Assembly: GCF_019904255.1 (NCBI RefSeq)
Contig: NZ_CP063203.1
Span: 1,116,001 to 1,180,000 of the forward strand
DNA length: 64,000 nt
Direction of reading: 5' to 3'
DNA from: Marixanthomonas sp. SCSIO 43207
GTDB taxonomy: Bacteria; Bacteroidota; Bacteroidia; Flavobacteriales; Flavobacteriaceae
The notes under the pieces are model-generated. The model saw nothing but the letters and a program-made list of their open reading frames with translations. It made no database searches and was not told the origin of the DNA. This document shows, one piece after another, positions 34,381 through 42,614 of this stretch (the stretch's first letter is position 1; each line of letters opens with the position of its first letter). Position numbers and translations under genes: made by a program.

Positions 34381-35610
34381 TCGCTCTATGTATGACATCG
34401 TTGTAGCCGTTGCGCCGGTGTTGCTATTCACAAAATGTCCGGCTATCATACCGGTTTTTTCTCTGAAAGCTTTGTTTGAAACCAATTTATCAAGTATTTG
34501 AACACACTCTATTTCATCACTTACAGAAAATAAGCCCGCCAACTGCTGCAACCGTTTTGCCTCGGGGAAGCCGTCAAAATTTTTCCCAATTACTATAGGA
34601 ACTCCAAAAGTTGCCGGTTCTAGAATGTTGTGCAGCCCGGTTTTGCCCATAGCACCGCCCACATAAGCAATATCTGCATAATTATAAATTTTGGTAAGTA
34701 AACCTATCGTATCAATTATAAATACTTGATACAAGGTCAAATCCTTACCTTCCTTTTCTGAATATACTACCGAGTCTTGATTTATTTTTTTTCTGAAATT
34801 AGCAATCTTTGTACTATCAATATTATGCGGAGCGATAACAAATTTTACGTGTTTAGGTGCTTCATTTATATATTTCAGTAGGGTGCTCTCGTCTTCTGGC
34901 CAGGTACTTCCGCAAACAATACAGATAGAGTTTTCTTTAAATTCTGAAATAAAACTCAATGTATTATCCAGCTCAATTTGGTGCGAAACCCTATCAAATC
35001 GTGTGTCGCCACTTACGCTTACATTATGAATGCCAATAGAGTTAAGTAGCTGTTCTGAAGTACTATCTTGAACAAAGATGTGATTGAAGTTTTGCAATGC
35101 CTTTCGCATAAAACCACCGTGACTCTTAAAAAATACTTGTTCTTTCCTAAATAAACCTGAAATTAATAGCGTAGGAATATTTTTGTTTTTTAGCTCAAAT
35201 AAATAATTGGGCCAAAATTCATACTTTACAAATAGTACGAGTGAAGGGTGTATGGCTTCAACAAATTTTTGAGCATTGGGTTTTGTGTCTAATGGCAAAT
35301 ATACTACAAGGTGCGCTAGCTCTGTGTTTTTCTTTATTTCATAACCCGAAGGTGAAAAAAAGGAAATTACTATTTTATGCTTCGGAAAAAGCTTTTTTGT
35401 AGCTTCAATAATAGGAACACCTTGTTCAAATTCGCCTAAAGAAGCGCAATGAAACCAGATGGTTTTATCTTCAGAAGTGATTGTATTTTTCAATTTTTTA
35501 ATCACGCCTTTTCTACCTGAAATGAATAACTTCATCTTGGAGCTAAAAAATTGAGCAACCCATAAAAAAAGGTAACTAATTCGGGTTAAAAAACTATAAA
35601 TGATTCGCAT
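34357..35610 (-). CDS. waaA: Kdo transferase
   Basis: Transfers 3-deoxy-D-manno-octulosonic acid to lipid A precursor at the inner membrane. The 417-residue GT-B protein has an N-terminal membrane anchor, the acceptor-side WFHCASLGEFEQGVP, a KYEFWPNYL segment and the donor-side CGSTWPEDE, APHNID and GGAMGKTGLHNILEPATFGVP. All are diagnostic. Confidence 0.95.
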   Translation of the reverse strand: MRIIYSFLTRISYLFLWVAQFFSSKMKLFISGRKGVIKKLKNTITSEDKTIWFHCASLGEFEQGVPIIEATKKLFPKHKIVISFFSPSGYEIKKNTELAHLVVYLPLDTKPNAQKFVEAIHPSLVLFVKYEFWPNYLFELKNKNIPTLLISGLFRKEQVFFKSHGGFMRKALQNFNHIFVQDSTSEQLLNSIGIHNVSVSGDTRFDRVSHQIELDNTLSFISEFKENSICIVCGSTWPEDESTLLKYINEAPKHVKFVIAPHNIDSTKIANFRKKINQDSVVYSEKEGKDLTLYQVFIIDTIGLLTKIYNYADIAYVGGAMGKTGLHNILEPATFGVPIVIGKNFDGFPEAKRLQQLAGLFSVSDEIECVQILDKLVSNKAFREKTGMIAGHFVNSNTGATATTMSYIERLNRDGLI

Positions 35611-35784
35611 AAAAGTAAACTACAGTGCTAAAATACAGTATTATACTATTTTTGAAAATTATAAGTTATAAGATTAAGATTTTTACCTTAAATAAAGACT
35701 AAAATCTCTTGAATGACAATCAATTACTTTTTTGAATGTGATTTTGTTTTTGGTTTAACAAAAAATTAGTACCAATATAAGTGG

Positions 35785-35802
35785 TTGGCACGGTTTTTTA
35801 TA
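35785..35802 (+). promoter_or_regulatory. Partial sigma-54-like site upstream of prc
   Basis: TTGGCAC followed by GGTTT and TTTATA resembles the -24/-12 element TGGCAC-N5-TTGC but the -12 GC is missing. The rest of the 225-base gap (35611-35835) holds only AT-rich sequence. Confidence 0.25.
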
Positions 35803-35835
35803 TAATTTAGAAGATTAAAATAGAAGAAGATAGAT

Positions 35836-37974
35836 ATGCGAATTATGAAAAAGAATTTAAAGGTACTATTCCTTGCTGTATTTGTTTCGGTTGCTTCTTG
35901 CAGCTTTACTACCAAAGAGTTTGATGACCCCGATAAAGATAAGGTACTTATAGATCTTATAACCTATGTGTTACAAAAAGGTCATTACAATCCTGCAGAT
36001 ATGAACGATGAGTTTTCTGCAGAAGTTTATAAAGACTTTATCAATGGTCTAGATCCCTTAAAACGATATTTTTTGGCTTCAGATATAGAAGAGTTTAGTA
36101 AATATAAAACTCAGATTGATGATCAAATAAAGAGCAAAGACCTTACTTTTTTCAATTTGGTTTATGATCGCTTTATGAAGCGAATGGAAGAAGTAAAGAA
36201 AATTTACCCTGAAGTTTTAAACACACCTTTTGATTATACAAAAGATGAATCTATCAACGTTGATTATGACAATATTGATTATGCCACCACAAAAACTGAA
36301 ATCAAAGAACGTTGGCGTAAACAACTTAAATTCTCTACCATATCTAGCTATTATGATAACGTAGAAGAGAATAAAACCAAGCTCGAAGAAGATAAAGAAT
36401 ATACGTCAAAAACAGAAGAAGAACTAGAAATAGAAGCGCGAGAGACTTCAAAAAAATCACTTGATGAATATTTTGATTTTACAAACGATCTTGAACGCAA
36501 AGATTATTTTGCCATCTATTTAACTACCATTGTTGAAGAGTTTGACCCACATACCAATTATTTTGCTCCGCCAGACAAAGATCGTTTTGATTTAAGAATG
36601 AGTGGTCGTTTAGAAGGAATTGGTGCTCGTCTTCAAAAGAAAAATGATTACATAAAAGTAATTGAAATTATAAGCGGTGGTCCTGTATGGAGAGGCGATT
36701 ATCTTGAAGTTGGTGATTTAATTACCAAAGTAAAACAAGAAGATGAAGATAAAGCTGTAAGCGTTGTAGGAATGCGGGTTGACGATGCCGTAAAATTAAT
36801 TAAGGGTCCAAAAGGAACAAAAGTAACGTTAACAGTAAAACGTGTAGATGGTACAATTGAAGATGTAACCATTACTCGTGATGTAGTAGAACTTGAAGAA
36901 ACCTATGCAAAATCTTCTATTATTGAAAATGATGAGAATACATATGGTTTAATTAACCTTCCACAGTTTTATTTTAATATGGAAGACTATAAAGAACGTA
37001 ACGCTGCCAGTGACGTTAAAAAAGAAATTGAACGTCTTAAAGAAGAAGGAATGGAAGGATTGGTTTTAGACCTTCGTGGTAACGGTGGAGGTTCTTTACG
37101 TACTGCAGTTGATATTGCCGGCCTTTTCATTAAAGAAGGACCAGTTGTTCAAGTAGCATCAAATGGTAAAAAGGAAGTGCTAGAAGATGAAGACGAATCC
37201 ATAACTTGGGATGGACCATTAGTTATTCTAGTTAATGAGCTATCGGCTTCAGCTTCAGAAATTTTAGCAGCTGCAATGCAAGATTATGAGCGTGCTATTA
37301 TTCTAGGAAGCAAACAAACCTACGGTAAAGGTACAGTTCAAAATGTATTAGATTTAAATCAATGGATAAGAAAAAGTGACCTTGGTGATATGGGAGCTTT
37401 AAAAATTACTACACAAAAGTTTTATAGAGTTAACGGAGGTTCTACTCAGTTAGAAGGTGTAAAAAGTGACGTAGTTATGCCAGATCAATATAGCTATTTT
37501 AATGTAGGTGAACGTGACTATGAAAACCCGCTGCCTTATGATAAGATCGATGCTGCCAGTTATAAAACCTGGGATGGATATTTAGGGTATGAAGAAACTA
37601 TAAACAAAAGTAAAGCCCGAATGGAAAAAAGTAAGCAACTTCAATTAATTGATGAAAATGCAAAATGGATAAAAGAACGTCGTGATGAAGTTGAAGTGCC
37701 GTTAAACTTTGAAAAATATGTAGCAGATATTGATAGAAGAAAAGAAGAAACCAAAAAATTTGACTCTATTGATACATATGATAATAAATTAAGCTATAGA
37801 TCATTGCCATACGAAGTTGAATTAATGAAACAAGACACTACCTTACGTGAAAAACGTAAAAGATGGCATATCAACTTAGCCAAAGATATTTACGTAGAAG
37901 AAGCAGTAAATGTATTGAGAGATTTAAAAATCAATAACATCAAAGCAGGTAAAATGGCAGATATCAAAAATTAA
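35836..37974 (+). CDS. prc: Tail-specific (carboxy-terminal processing) S41 protease
   Basis: A 712-residue envelope protease of the Prc/Tsp type. A lipoprotein signal ends at Cys22 (VASCSF), so it is probably lipid-anchored in the periplasm. Then a helical N-terminal domain, a PDZ domain (from about residue 250, GARLQKKNDYIKV), the S41 core with nucleophile in NELSASASE and Lys in QTYGKGTVQN, and a C-terminal helical domain. A second ATG at 35845 (MKKNLK) gives an equally good signal. A distinct shorter S41 protease lies at 58637. Confidence 0.92.
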   Translation: MRIMKKNLKVLFLAVFVSVASCSFTTKEFDDPDKDKVLIDLITYVLQKGHYNPADMNDEFSAEVYKDFINGLDPLKRYFLASDIEEFSKYKTQIDDQIKSKDLTFFNLVYDRFMKRMEEVKKIYPEVLNTPFDYTKDESINVDYDNIDYATTKTEIKERWRKQLKFSTISSYYDNVEENKTKLEEDKEYTSKTEEELEIEARETSKKSLDEYFDFTNDLERKDYFAIYLTTIVEEFDPHTNYFAPPDKDRFDLRMSGRLEGIGARLQKKNDYIKVIEIISGGPVWRGDYLEVGDLITKVKQEDEDKAVSVVGMRVDDAVKLIKGPKGTKVTLTVKRVDGTIEDVTITRDVVELEETYAKSSIIENDENTYGLINLPQFYFNMEDYKERNAASDVKKEIERLKEEGMEGLVLDLRGNGGGSLRTAVDIAGLFIKEGPVVQVASNGKKEVLEDEDESITWDGPLVILVNELSASASEILAAAMQDYERAIILGSKQTYGKGTVQNVLDLNQWIRKSDLGDMGALKITTQKFYRVNGGSTQLEGVKSDVVMPDQYSYFNVGERDYENPLPYDKIDAASYKTWDGYLGYEETINKSKARMEKSKQLQLIDENAKWIKERRDEVEVPLNFEKYVADIDRRKEETKKFDSIDTYDNKLSYRSLPYEVELMKQDTTLREKRKRWHINLAKDIYVEEAVNVLRDLKINNIKAGKMADIKN

Positions 37975-38027
37975 TTTTTGATCATTTAGTCGTGGGTTTT
38001 AACACATAAAAGCTAAACACTTTTTGT

Positions 38028-38035
38028 TACATTTA
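38028..38035 (+). promoter_or_regulatory. -7-like box just before the permease start
   Basis: TACATTTA, one base from TAnnTTTG, four bases before the GTG start. Confidence 0.35.
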
Positions 38036-38039
38036 CAGT

Positions 38040-39143
38040 GTGAAAACCTCTACCTCATTAACCCAATTAGCGCTCCAAAAGTTCAAAAAGAACTTTTGGG
38101 GCGTTTTTAGTTTTGTTTTTATACTAGTGTGTGTGGTCGTTGCTATTTTTGCCTACGCCTTGGCGCCAGACAACTCTCAAGATGCAAATCAAATGCACTT
38201 ATCTATTCATTCAAAAGCACCTGGATTTTCAGTACAGATGCTTACAATTCCTTCTGAAATAACTTCTCAAAATTCAATTTCAGAGTTTTTCTTCGGAAAA
38301 AAGAATGCTGATACTGAAATTCCTATTTCAGCATATAAAATTAAAGATTCAACCTTACAAGCTACCTTATATACAAGTGACTCATCTGAAGGATTGCAAA
38401 AAGAATATGCATTACATTTATTTTCTCAAGCTCAACAAGTAAAACACATACCTGAGCACTACATTTCAGAAAAAAAGTTTTTGCTCGGAACTGATAAGTA
38501 CGGCCGTGATTTGTTGAGTAGAATGCTTATAGGCATACGCATTTCATTAGGTATTGGGTTTATTGCTGTGTTAATTTCATTAATCATTGGTGTGAGTCTA
38601 GGTGCAATAGCTGGATATTTTGGCGGAAAAGTAGACGCAGCCATAATGTGGATTATCAATGTAACGTGGTCTATACCTACTTTACTGTTGGTAATAGCCA
38701 TCACATTGGCTCTAGGAAAGGGTTTTTGGCAAGTTTTTATAGCTGTAGGACTCACTATGTGGGTTGAAGTAGCTCGGGTAGTGCGAGGTCAAGTTATGAG
38801 CGTTAAGCAAATGCAGTATGTAACTGCTGCCAGAGCATTAGGATTTAATGACTTTCGTATTATCACAAAGCATATTTTACCAAATGCTATGGCTCCTGTT
38901 ATCATAATTTCGGCAGCAAACTTTGCTTCTGCTATTTTAATTGAAAGTGGGTTAAGCTTTTTAGGTATTGGAGCACAGCCTCCCATGCCTAGTTGGGGAG
39001 GAATTATAAAAGACCACTACGCGTATATTGTTTTAGGAAAACCTTGGCTTGCAATAGTGCCGGGATTGGCTATTATGAGTCTTGTAACAGCTTTTATGCT
39101 TATAGGAAACGCCCTCCGCGATGCTCTAGACGTAAAGAGTTAA
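38040..39143 (+). CDS. Orphan dipeptide-type ABC transporter permease
   Basis: A 367-residue DppC/OppC-like inner-membrane permease. After the first transmembrane helix there is an insert of about 90 residues facing the periplasm, then DKYGRDLLSRML, five to six helices and the ATPase-coupling EAA-type loop AARALGFNDFRIITKHILPN. No permease partner, binding protein or ATPase gene is adjacent. The start is GTG, four bases after a TACATTTA promoter-like box at 38028. Confidence 0.9.
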   Translation: MKTSTSLTQLALQKFKKNFWGVFSFVFILVCVVVAIFAYALAPDNSQDANQMHLSIHSKAPGFSVQMLTIPSEITSQNSISEFFFGKKNADTEIPISAYKIKDSTLQATLYTSDSSEGLQKEYALHLFSQAQQVKHIPEHYISEKKFLLGTDKYGRDLLSRMLIGIRISLGIGFIAVLISLIIGVSLGAIAGYFGGKVDAAIMWIINVTWSIPTLLLVIAITLALGKGFWQVFIAVGLTMWVEVARVVRGQVMSVKQMQYVTAARALGFNDFRIITKHILPNAMAPVIIISAANFASAILIESGLSFLGIGAQPPMPSWGGIIKDHYAYIVLGKPWLAIVPGLAIMSLVTAFMLIGNALRDALDVKS

Positions 39144-39148
39144 AATAG

Positions 39149-39176
39149 AAAAGTCACCACAGTTGTGATGACTTTT
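39149..39176 (+). terminator. Hairpin terminator after the permease
   Basis: AAAAGTCA-CCACA-GT-TGTG-A-TGACTTTT forms a stem with one mismatch six bases after the stop. Confidence 0.65.
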
Positions 39177-39192
39177 CGCCCCAAATTTGATC

Positions 39193-39235
39193 GACCACCC
39201 TTAGGTTGGTCAACCTACTTATGTACTACAAAGCT
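39193..39235 (+). other. Hairpin element B, related to the element at 8260
   Basis: GACCACCC-TTA-GGTTGGTC pairs with one mismatch and is followed by AACCTACTTATGTACTAC. Compared with element A the layout is the same: a gene terminator, then this second hairpin and an AACC-N2-CTT-N-TG tail. Confidence 0.35.
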
Positions 39236-39480
39236 ACTAAAAATTACAAGGCAATTTCAATAAATCATCTTTTTTCTGAAAAAATAAGAGTTACTACGTA
39301 GCGTATAACTTTTTAATAGTTAGTGTGTTATGTAATAATCATTTTCTTCTGTTTTTTTTTGAAAAGTTACGTAACTAAGCCTTTTGAAAAACTATTAAAA
39401 GCTACAAAACAGTTAAAAAAAAGTGAATTCAGATTTCAGCATTTTTAAACATAGTATCTTTAAAAATTCTTAGATTATTT
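39236..39480. other. Non-coding AT-rich gap before the YkuE-like gene
   Basis: The 337 bases between the permease and the phosphoesterase hold no open frame. Besides the terminator and element B, there is a perfect 12-base palindrome AGTTACGTAACT at 39365-39376, a TACTACGTAG segment near 39291, and a TATCTTTA promoter-like box at 39455-39462, about 18 bases before the phosphoesterase start. Confidence 0.4.
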
Positions 39481-40710
39481 ATGGCGCTACGTTGGATCAT
39501 TTTCATTGTTGTTTACATTCTAGTTGATATTTATGCTTTTCAAGCATTAAAAACTATATCGCGTAATAACTGGCTCTATTCTGCCTGGATTGTTATTTCG
39601 TTAGTATTATTAGGAGCATTAATTTATGAACTAGGTATTGTAGATTCAGACAGAAATATGAGTGTAAGCCGAATGTATGTTTTTGGGTTTTTTCTAGCGG
39701 TTTTTGTGCCCAAACTCATATTAATAATCATTATGTTTGGTGAAGATATTTTTCGCCTATTTTCAGGTTTATATACCAAAATAAATAGTAATGATTCTTT
39801 CTATTTACCATCAAGAAGAAAATTTGTAAGCACCATAGCTCTTGGTCTAGCGGCTATTCCCTTTGCTTCTTTACTTTACGGAATGTATAAAGGAAGGTAT
39901 AATTATAAAGTATTGAAATATGCTCTAGAGTTTGATGATTTACCTGAGGCATTTCACGGGTATACACTTACACAAATAAGTGATATTCACAGTGGCAGTT
40001 TCAGTGACGAAGAAAAAGTAAAATATGCTGTAGATTTAGTAAATCAACAAAAAAGTGATATTATTCTTTTTACAGGTGATTTGGTAAATAATTTAGCTGA
40101 AGAAATGCAACGTTGGAAAACTACCTTTTCTTCTTTAAAAGCAGCAGATGGAGTGTATTCAGTTTTAGGAAATCACGATTATGGAGACTATGTAAACTGG
40201 AATTCACAATCCGAAAAAGCAGAAAACCTTTCTCAATTAAAACAATTACAAAAAGAAATGGGATGGGATTTACTGCTTAATGAAAACCGCACCCTTTCAA
40301 AAAATGGAGAGCAGATAAAGCTCATAGGTGTTGAGAATTGGGGCGAAGGAGGGTTTAAAAAAGCTGGCGATCTTAAAAAGGCTTCTGAAGGTGTTTCAAA
40401 AGAAGACTTTAAAATTGTGATGAGTCACGATCCATCACACTGGCAATCTCAAATAAAAACAGATGAAAGAAATTACCAACTTACATTAAGCGGTCATACG
40501 CACGGAATGCAGTTTGGTATAGAAATTCCCGGTGTAATAAGATGGAGCCCTGTAAAATATCGATATGAAAATTGGGCAGGAATTTATGAAGAGCTAGGAA
40601 GATATATAAATGTGAATCGAGGATTTGGATTTTTAGGGTATCCAGGACGAGTAGGAATTTGGCCCGAAATAACTGTAATTCAACTTAAAAAGAAAGGGAA
40701 GGACGCATAA
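39481..40710 (+). CDS. YkuE-like membrane metallophosphoesterase
   Basis: A 409-residue protein with three membrane segments, then SRRKFVSTIALGLAAIPF (residues 111-128) that looks like a twin-arginine signal plus fourth helix, and a C-terminal calcineurin-like domain: QISDIHSGS, FTGDLVNN, LGNHDYGD, MSHDPSHW and LSGHTHGMQFG. The catalytic domain probably faces the periplasm. B. subtilis YkuE is a Tat-exported relative. Substrate unknown. Confidence 0.87.
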   Translation: MALRWIIFIVVYILVDIYAFQALKTISRNNWLYSAWIVISLVLLGALIYELGIVDSDRNMSVSRMYVFGFFLAVFVPKLILIIIMFGEDIFRLFSGLYTKINSNDSFYLPSRRKFVSTIALGLAAIPFASLLYGMYKGRYNYKVLKYALEFDDLPEAFHGYTLTQISDIHSGSFSDEEKVKYAVDLVNQQKSDIILFTGDLVNNLAEEMQRWKTTFSSLKAADGVYSVLGNHDYGDYVNWNSQSEKAENLSQLKQLQKEMGWDLLLNENRTLSKNGEQIKLIGVENWGEGGFKKAGDLKKASEGVSKEDFKIVMSHDPSHWQSQIKTDERNYQLTLSGHTHGMQFGIEIPGVIRWSPVKYRYENWAGIYEELGRYINVNRGFGFLGYPGRVGIWPEITVIQLKKKGKDA

Positions 40711-40724
40711 TGCAAGGGAAATAC

Positions 40725-40732
40725 TATATTTG
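40725..40732 (+). promoter_or_regulatory. -7 promoter box for the thioredoxin-like gene
   Basis: TATATTTG about 31 bases before the start; exact TAnnTTTG match. Confidence 0.5.
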
Positions 40733-40763
40733 TAATAGATTTATTCAAGAAACAAGGTAAGAA

Positions 40764-41060
40764 ATGTCAAAATTTGGAGAATTAATCGAAACTAAGCTGC
40801 CAGTACTATTAGCTTTTTTTGCTGATAGACACGAAGCTTCAAAAGAGATGCACCCTATACTTCGGGATGCAGCTGCTACGCTTGGCAATAAAGCAAAAGT
40901 CATTAAAATAGACGTAGATAAAAATCAAGAATTAGCTGAAGCACTTCGCGTAAAGGCTTTGCCCACGCTTATGATCTACAAAAATGGTGAAATGAAATGG
41001 CGCCAAAGCGGTGAACAAGATGCCAACACTCTTGTTGAACTTGTTAAAGAATACCTGTAA
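40764..41060 (+). CDS. Thioredoxin-fold protein lacking the CxxC motif
   Basis: A 98-residue protein with the full thioredoxin fold order, including the cis-Pro loop ALPTLMIY, but no Cys at all. The active-site CGPC is replaced by HEAS (residues 23-26 in FFADRHEASKEM). It cannot do dithiol exchange and is more likely a binding or chaperone-like protein. Lies 54 bases after the phosphoesterase gene and 30 before a nitroreductase gene. Confidence 0.85.
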   Translation: MSKFGELIETKLPVLLAFFADRHEASKEMHPILRDAAATLGNKAKVIKIDVDKNQELAEALRVKALPTLMIYKNGEMKWRQSGEQDANTLVELVKEYL

Positions 41061-41090
41061 TTGTTTACAAACAGAATTAATTAAACCTTT

Positions 41091-41648
41091 ATGATTTCAG
41101 AACACATTCGGTCTAGAAGATCGGTTTTTCCAGTTCAATATAACAATACACCTATTTCAAAAGAAGAAATTGAAAAAATTCTCGAAACTGCAAATTGGGC
41201 TCCTACACATAGAAAAACAGAACCTTGGCGTTTTAAGGTTTTCCATTCAGAAAGTTCTAGACAACAATTAGCAGACTTTTTATCAAAAACATATAAGGAA
41301 ATAGCAGAAAGCCCTTCAGAATTTAAACAAAAAAAAATAGCTGAAAAGCCAATGCAATCTGCTTGCGTTATTGCTATTTGTATGCAGCGTGACACCAAAG
41401 AATCTGTACCAGAATGGGAAGAGGTAGCGGCTACAGCAATGGCTGTTCAAAATATGTGGTTAACCGCTCAAGAAATGAATATTGGTGCTTATTGGAGTTC
41501 GCCGGCTTTAAAAGATCATTTACATAAACTTGTTACATTTCAAGAGGGTGAACAATGTTTAGGTTTTTTCTATATGGGAAAATATGATGAGGTTTTGCTA
41601 GAAGGACAAAGAAAAACTTCAATTGAAGAAAAAACAGAATGGATTTAA
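41091..41648 (+). CDS. Small nitroreductase-family flavoprotein
   Basis: A 185-residue FMN enzyme of the YdjA-like nitroreductase group. RSRRSVFPVQY near residues 7-17 binds FMN, and NWAPTHRKTEPWRFKV is the family's conserved substrate/flavin loop. The true substrate is unknown. The last four bases overlap the 3' end of the convergent DUF456 gene. Confidence 0.9.
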   Translation: MISEHIRSRRSVFPVQYNNTPISKEEIEKILETANWAPTHRKTEPWRFKVFHSESSRQQLADFLSKTYKEIAESPSEFKQKKIAEKPMQSACVIAICMQRDTKESVPEWEEVAATAMAVQNMWLTAQEMNIGAYWSSPALKDHLHKLVTFQEGEQCLGFFYMGKYDEVLLEGQRKTSIEEKTEWI

Positions 41649-42151
41649 AAAAGTAAATCTCTAAACACCCATACTTTATAAATAAACAAACCCAAGTACA
41701 CTACGGTTGCCAAAAACTTTATAAAGGTTGAGGCTAAAAATCCAATAAAAGAACCAATTGCAGCTTTAAAAGCTAATGTACCTTCGGTTTTATTAAACAA
41801 CAACTCACCTACCAGAGCACCTATAAAGGGGCCTATTAGTATTCCAAAGGGGATAGGGGCAATGATACCAATTACCAAGCCAATAGTGGTCCCCCAAGCT
41901 CCGGCTTTGCTTCCGCCAAATTTTTTAGTGCCCATCGCAGGAATTACATAATCTAGAATATATAAACCAATTGCTACAATTCCGGTTACGGTTATAAATA
42001 CCCAATCAAACTCAATTGAAGGAGCTAGGTAGAGAACCACTAATCCTAACCAACTTATAGGAACGCCCGGTAAAACGGGTAATATACTTCCCAAAATACC
42101 AACCAGCATTAATACCAAGCCTAAAACAAGTAAAACTATTTCCATATTCAA
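41645..42151 (-). CDS. DUF456 membrane protein
   Basis: A 168-residue protein with four hydrophobic stretches rich in Gly and Pro. GILGSILPVLPGVPISWLG and the repeat-like GPFIGALVGELL and GSFIGFLASTFIKF are the DUF456 signature. Function unknown. Confidence 0.88.
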   Translation of the reverse strand: MNMEIVLLVLGLVLMLVGILGSILPVLPGVPISWLGLVVLYLAPSIEFDWVFITVTGIVAIGLYILDYVIPAMGTKKFGGSKAGAWGTTIGLVIGIIAPIPFGILIGPFIGALVGELLFNKTEGTLAFKAAIGSFIGFLASTFIKFLATVVYLGLFIYKVWVFRDLLF

Positions 42152-42187
42152 TTAGACTCTAAAATTACAGAAGTGTTACAACTTTAT

Positions 42188-42223
42188 AACTAAAAAATTA
42201 GTTTAAACTAAATATTTAGTTTA
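42188..42223. promoter_or_regulatory. Tandem BlaI-type operators
   Basis: Two inverted repeats of half-site AACTAA/TTAGTT with four-base spacers are centred 18 bases apart (42188-42203 and 42206-42221). The second extends to a perfect 20-base palindrome, and the two inner half-sites also form a palindrome. They overlap the promoter of the blaI-like gene, as expected for autorepression by a BlaI/MecI dimer. Confidence 0.7.
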
Positions 42224-42229
42224 TATTTG
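42222..42229 (+). promoter_or_regulatory. -7 promoter box for the blaI-blaR pair
   Basis: TATATTTG directly adjoins the second operator and lies 20 bases before the ATG. Confidence 0.6.
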
Positions 42230-42248
42230 AAAACACAAGAAAACAATT

Positions 42249-42614
42249 ATGAAGCAACTTACAAAGGCAGAAGAAGATATTATGCATATTCTCTGGCAAC
42301 TAGGAGAAGCAAATGTTGCAGCTATTATTGATGAGCTGCCAGAACCCAAACCCGCGTACAATACTGTGTCAACGATTGTTAGGATTTTAGAAAACAAAGA
42401 TTTTGTTGATTACAGAAAAGAAGGCCGTGGTCATACTTACTTTCCGAAAGTAAAAAAGTCTGAGTATAGCAATCAATCGATTAACAAGCTGGTAGATGGA
42501 TATTTTCAAGGTTCATTTAAAAGTATGGTTTCGTTTTTTATGAAAAAAAATGACATCAGTATCCATGAGCTAGAAACGATTATGAAAGAAATTAATAAAG
42601 AAGAAAAGTCATGA
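42249..42614 (+). CDS. BlaI/MecI/CopY-family repressor
   Basis: A 121-residue winged-helix repressor. AEEDIMHILWQLGEANVAAIID begins the DNA-binding domain, with the recognition helix in YNTVSTIVRILENKDFV, and the C-terminal helices would form the dimer. It is coupled by an ATGA overlap to a sensor peptidase. Usually the partner peptidase cleaves the repressor on a signal. No beta-lactamase gene is nearby, so the target is probably envelope stress or the pair itself. Confidence 0.92.
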   Translation: MKQLTKAEEDIMHILWQLGEANVAAIIDELPEPKPAYNTVSTIVRILENKDFVDYRKEGRGHTYFPKVKKSEYSNQSINKLVDGYFQGSFKSMVSFFMKKNDISIHELETIMKEINKEEKS

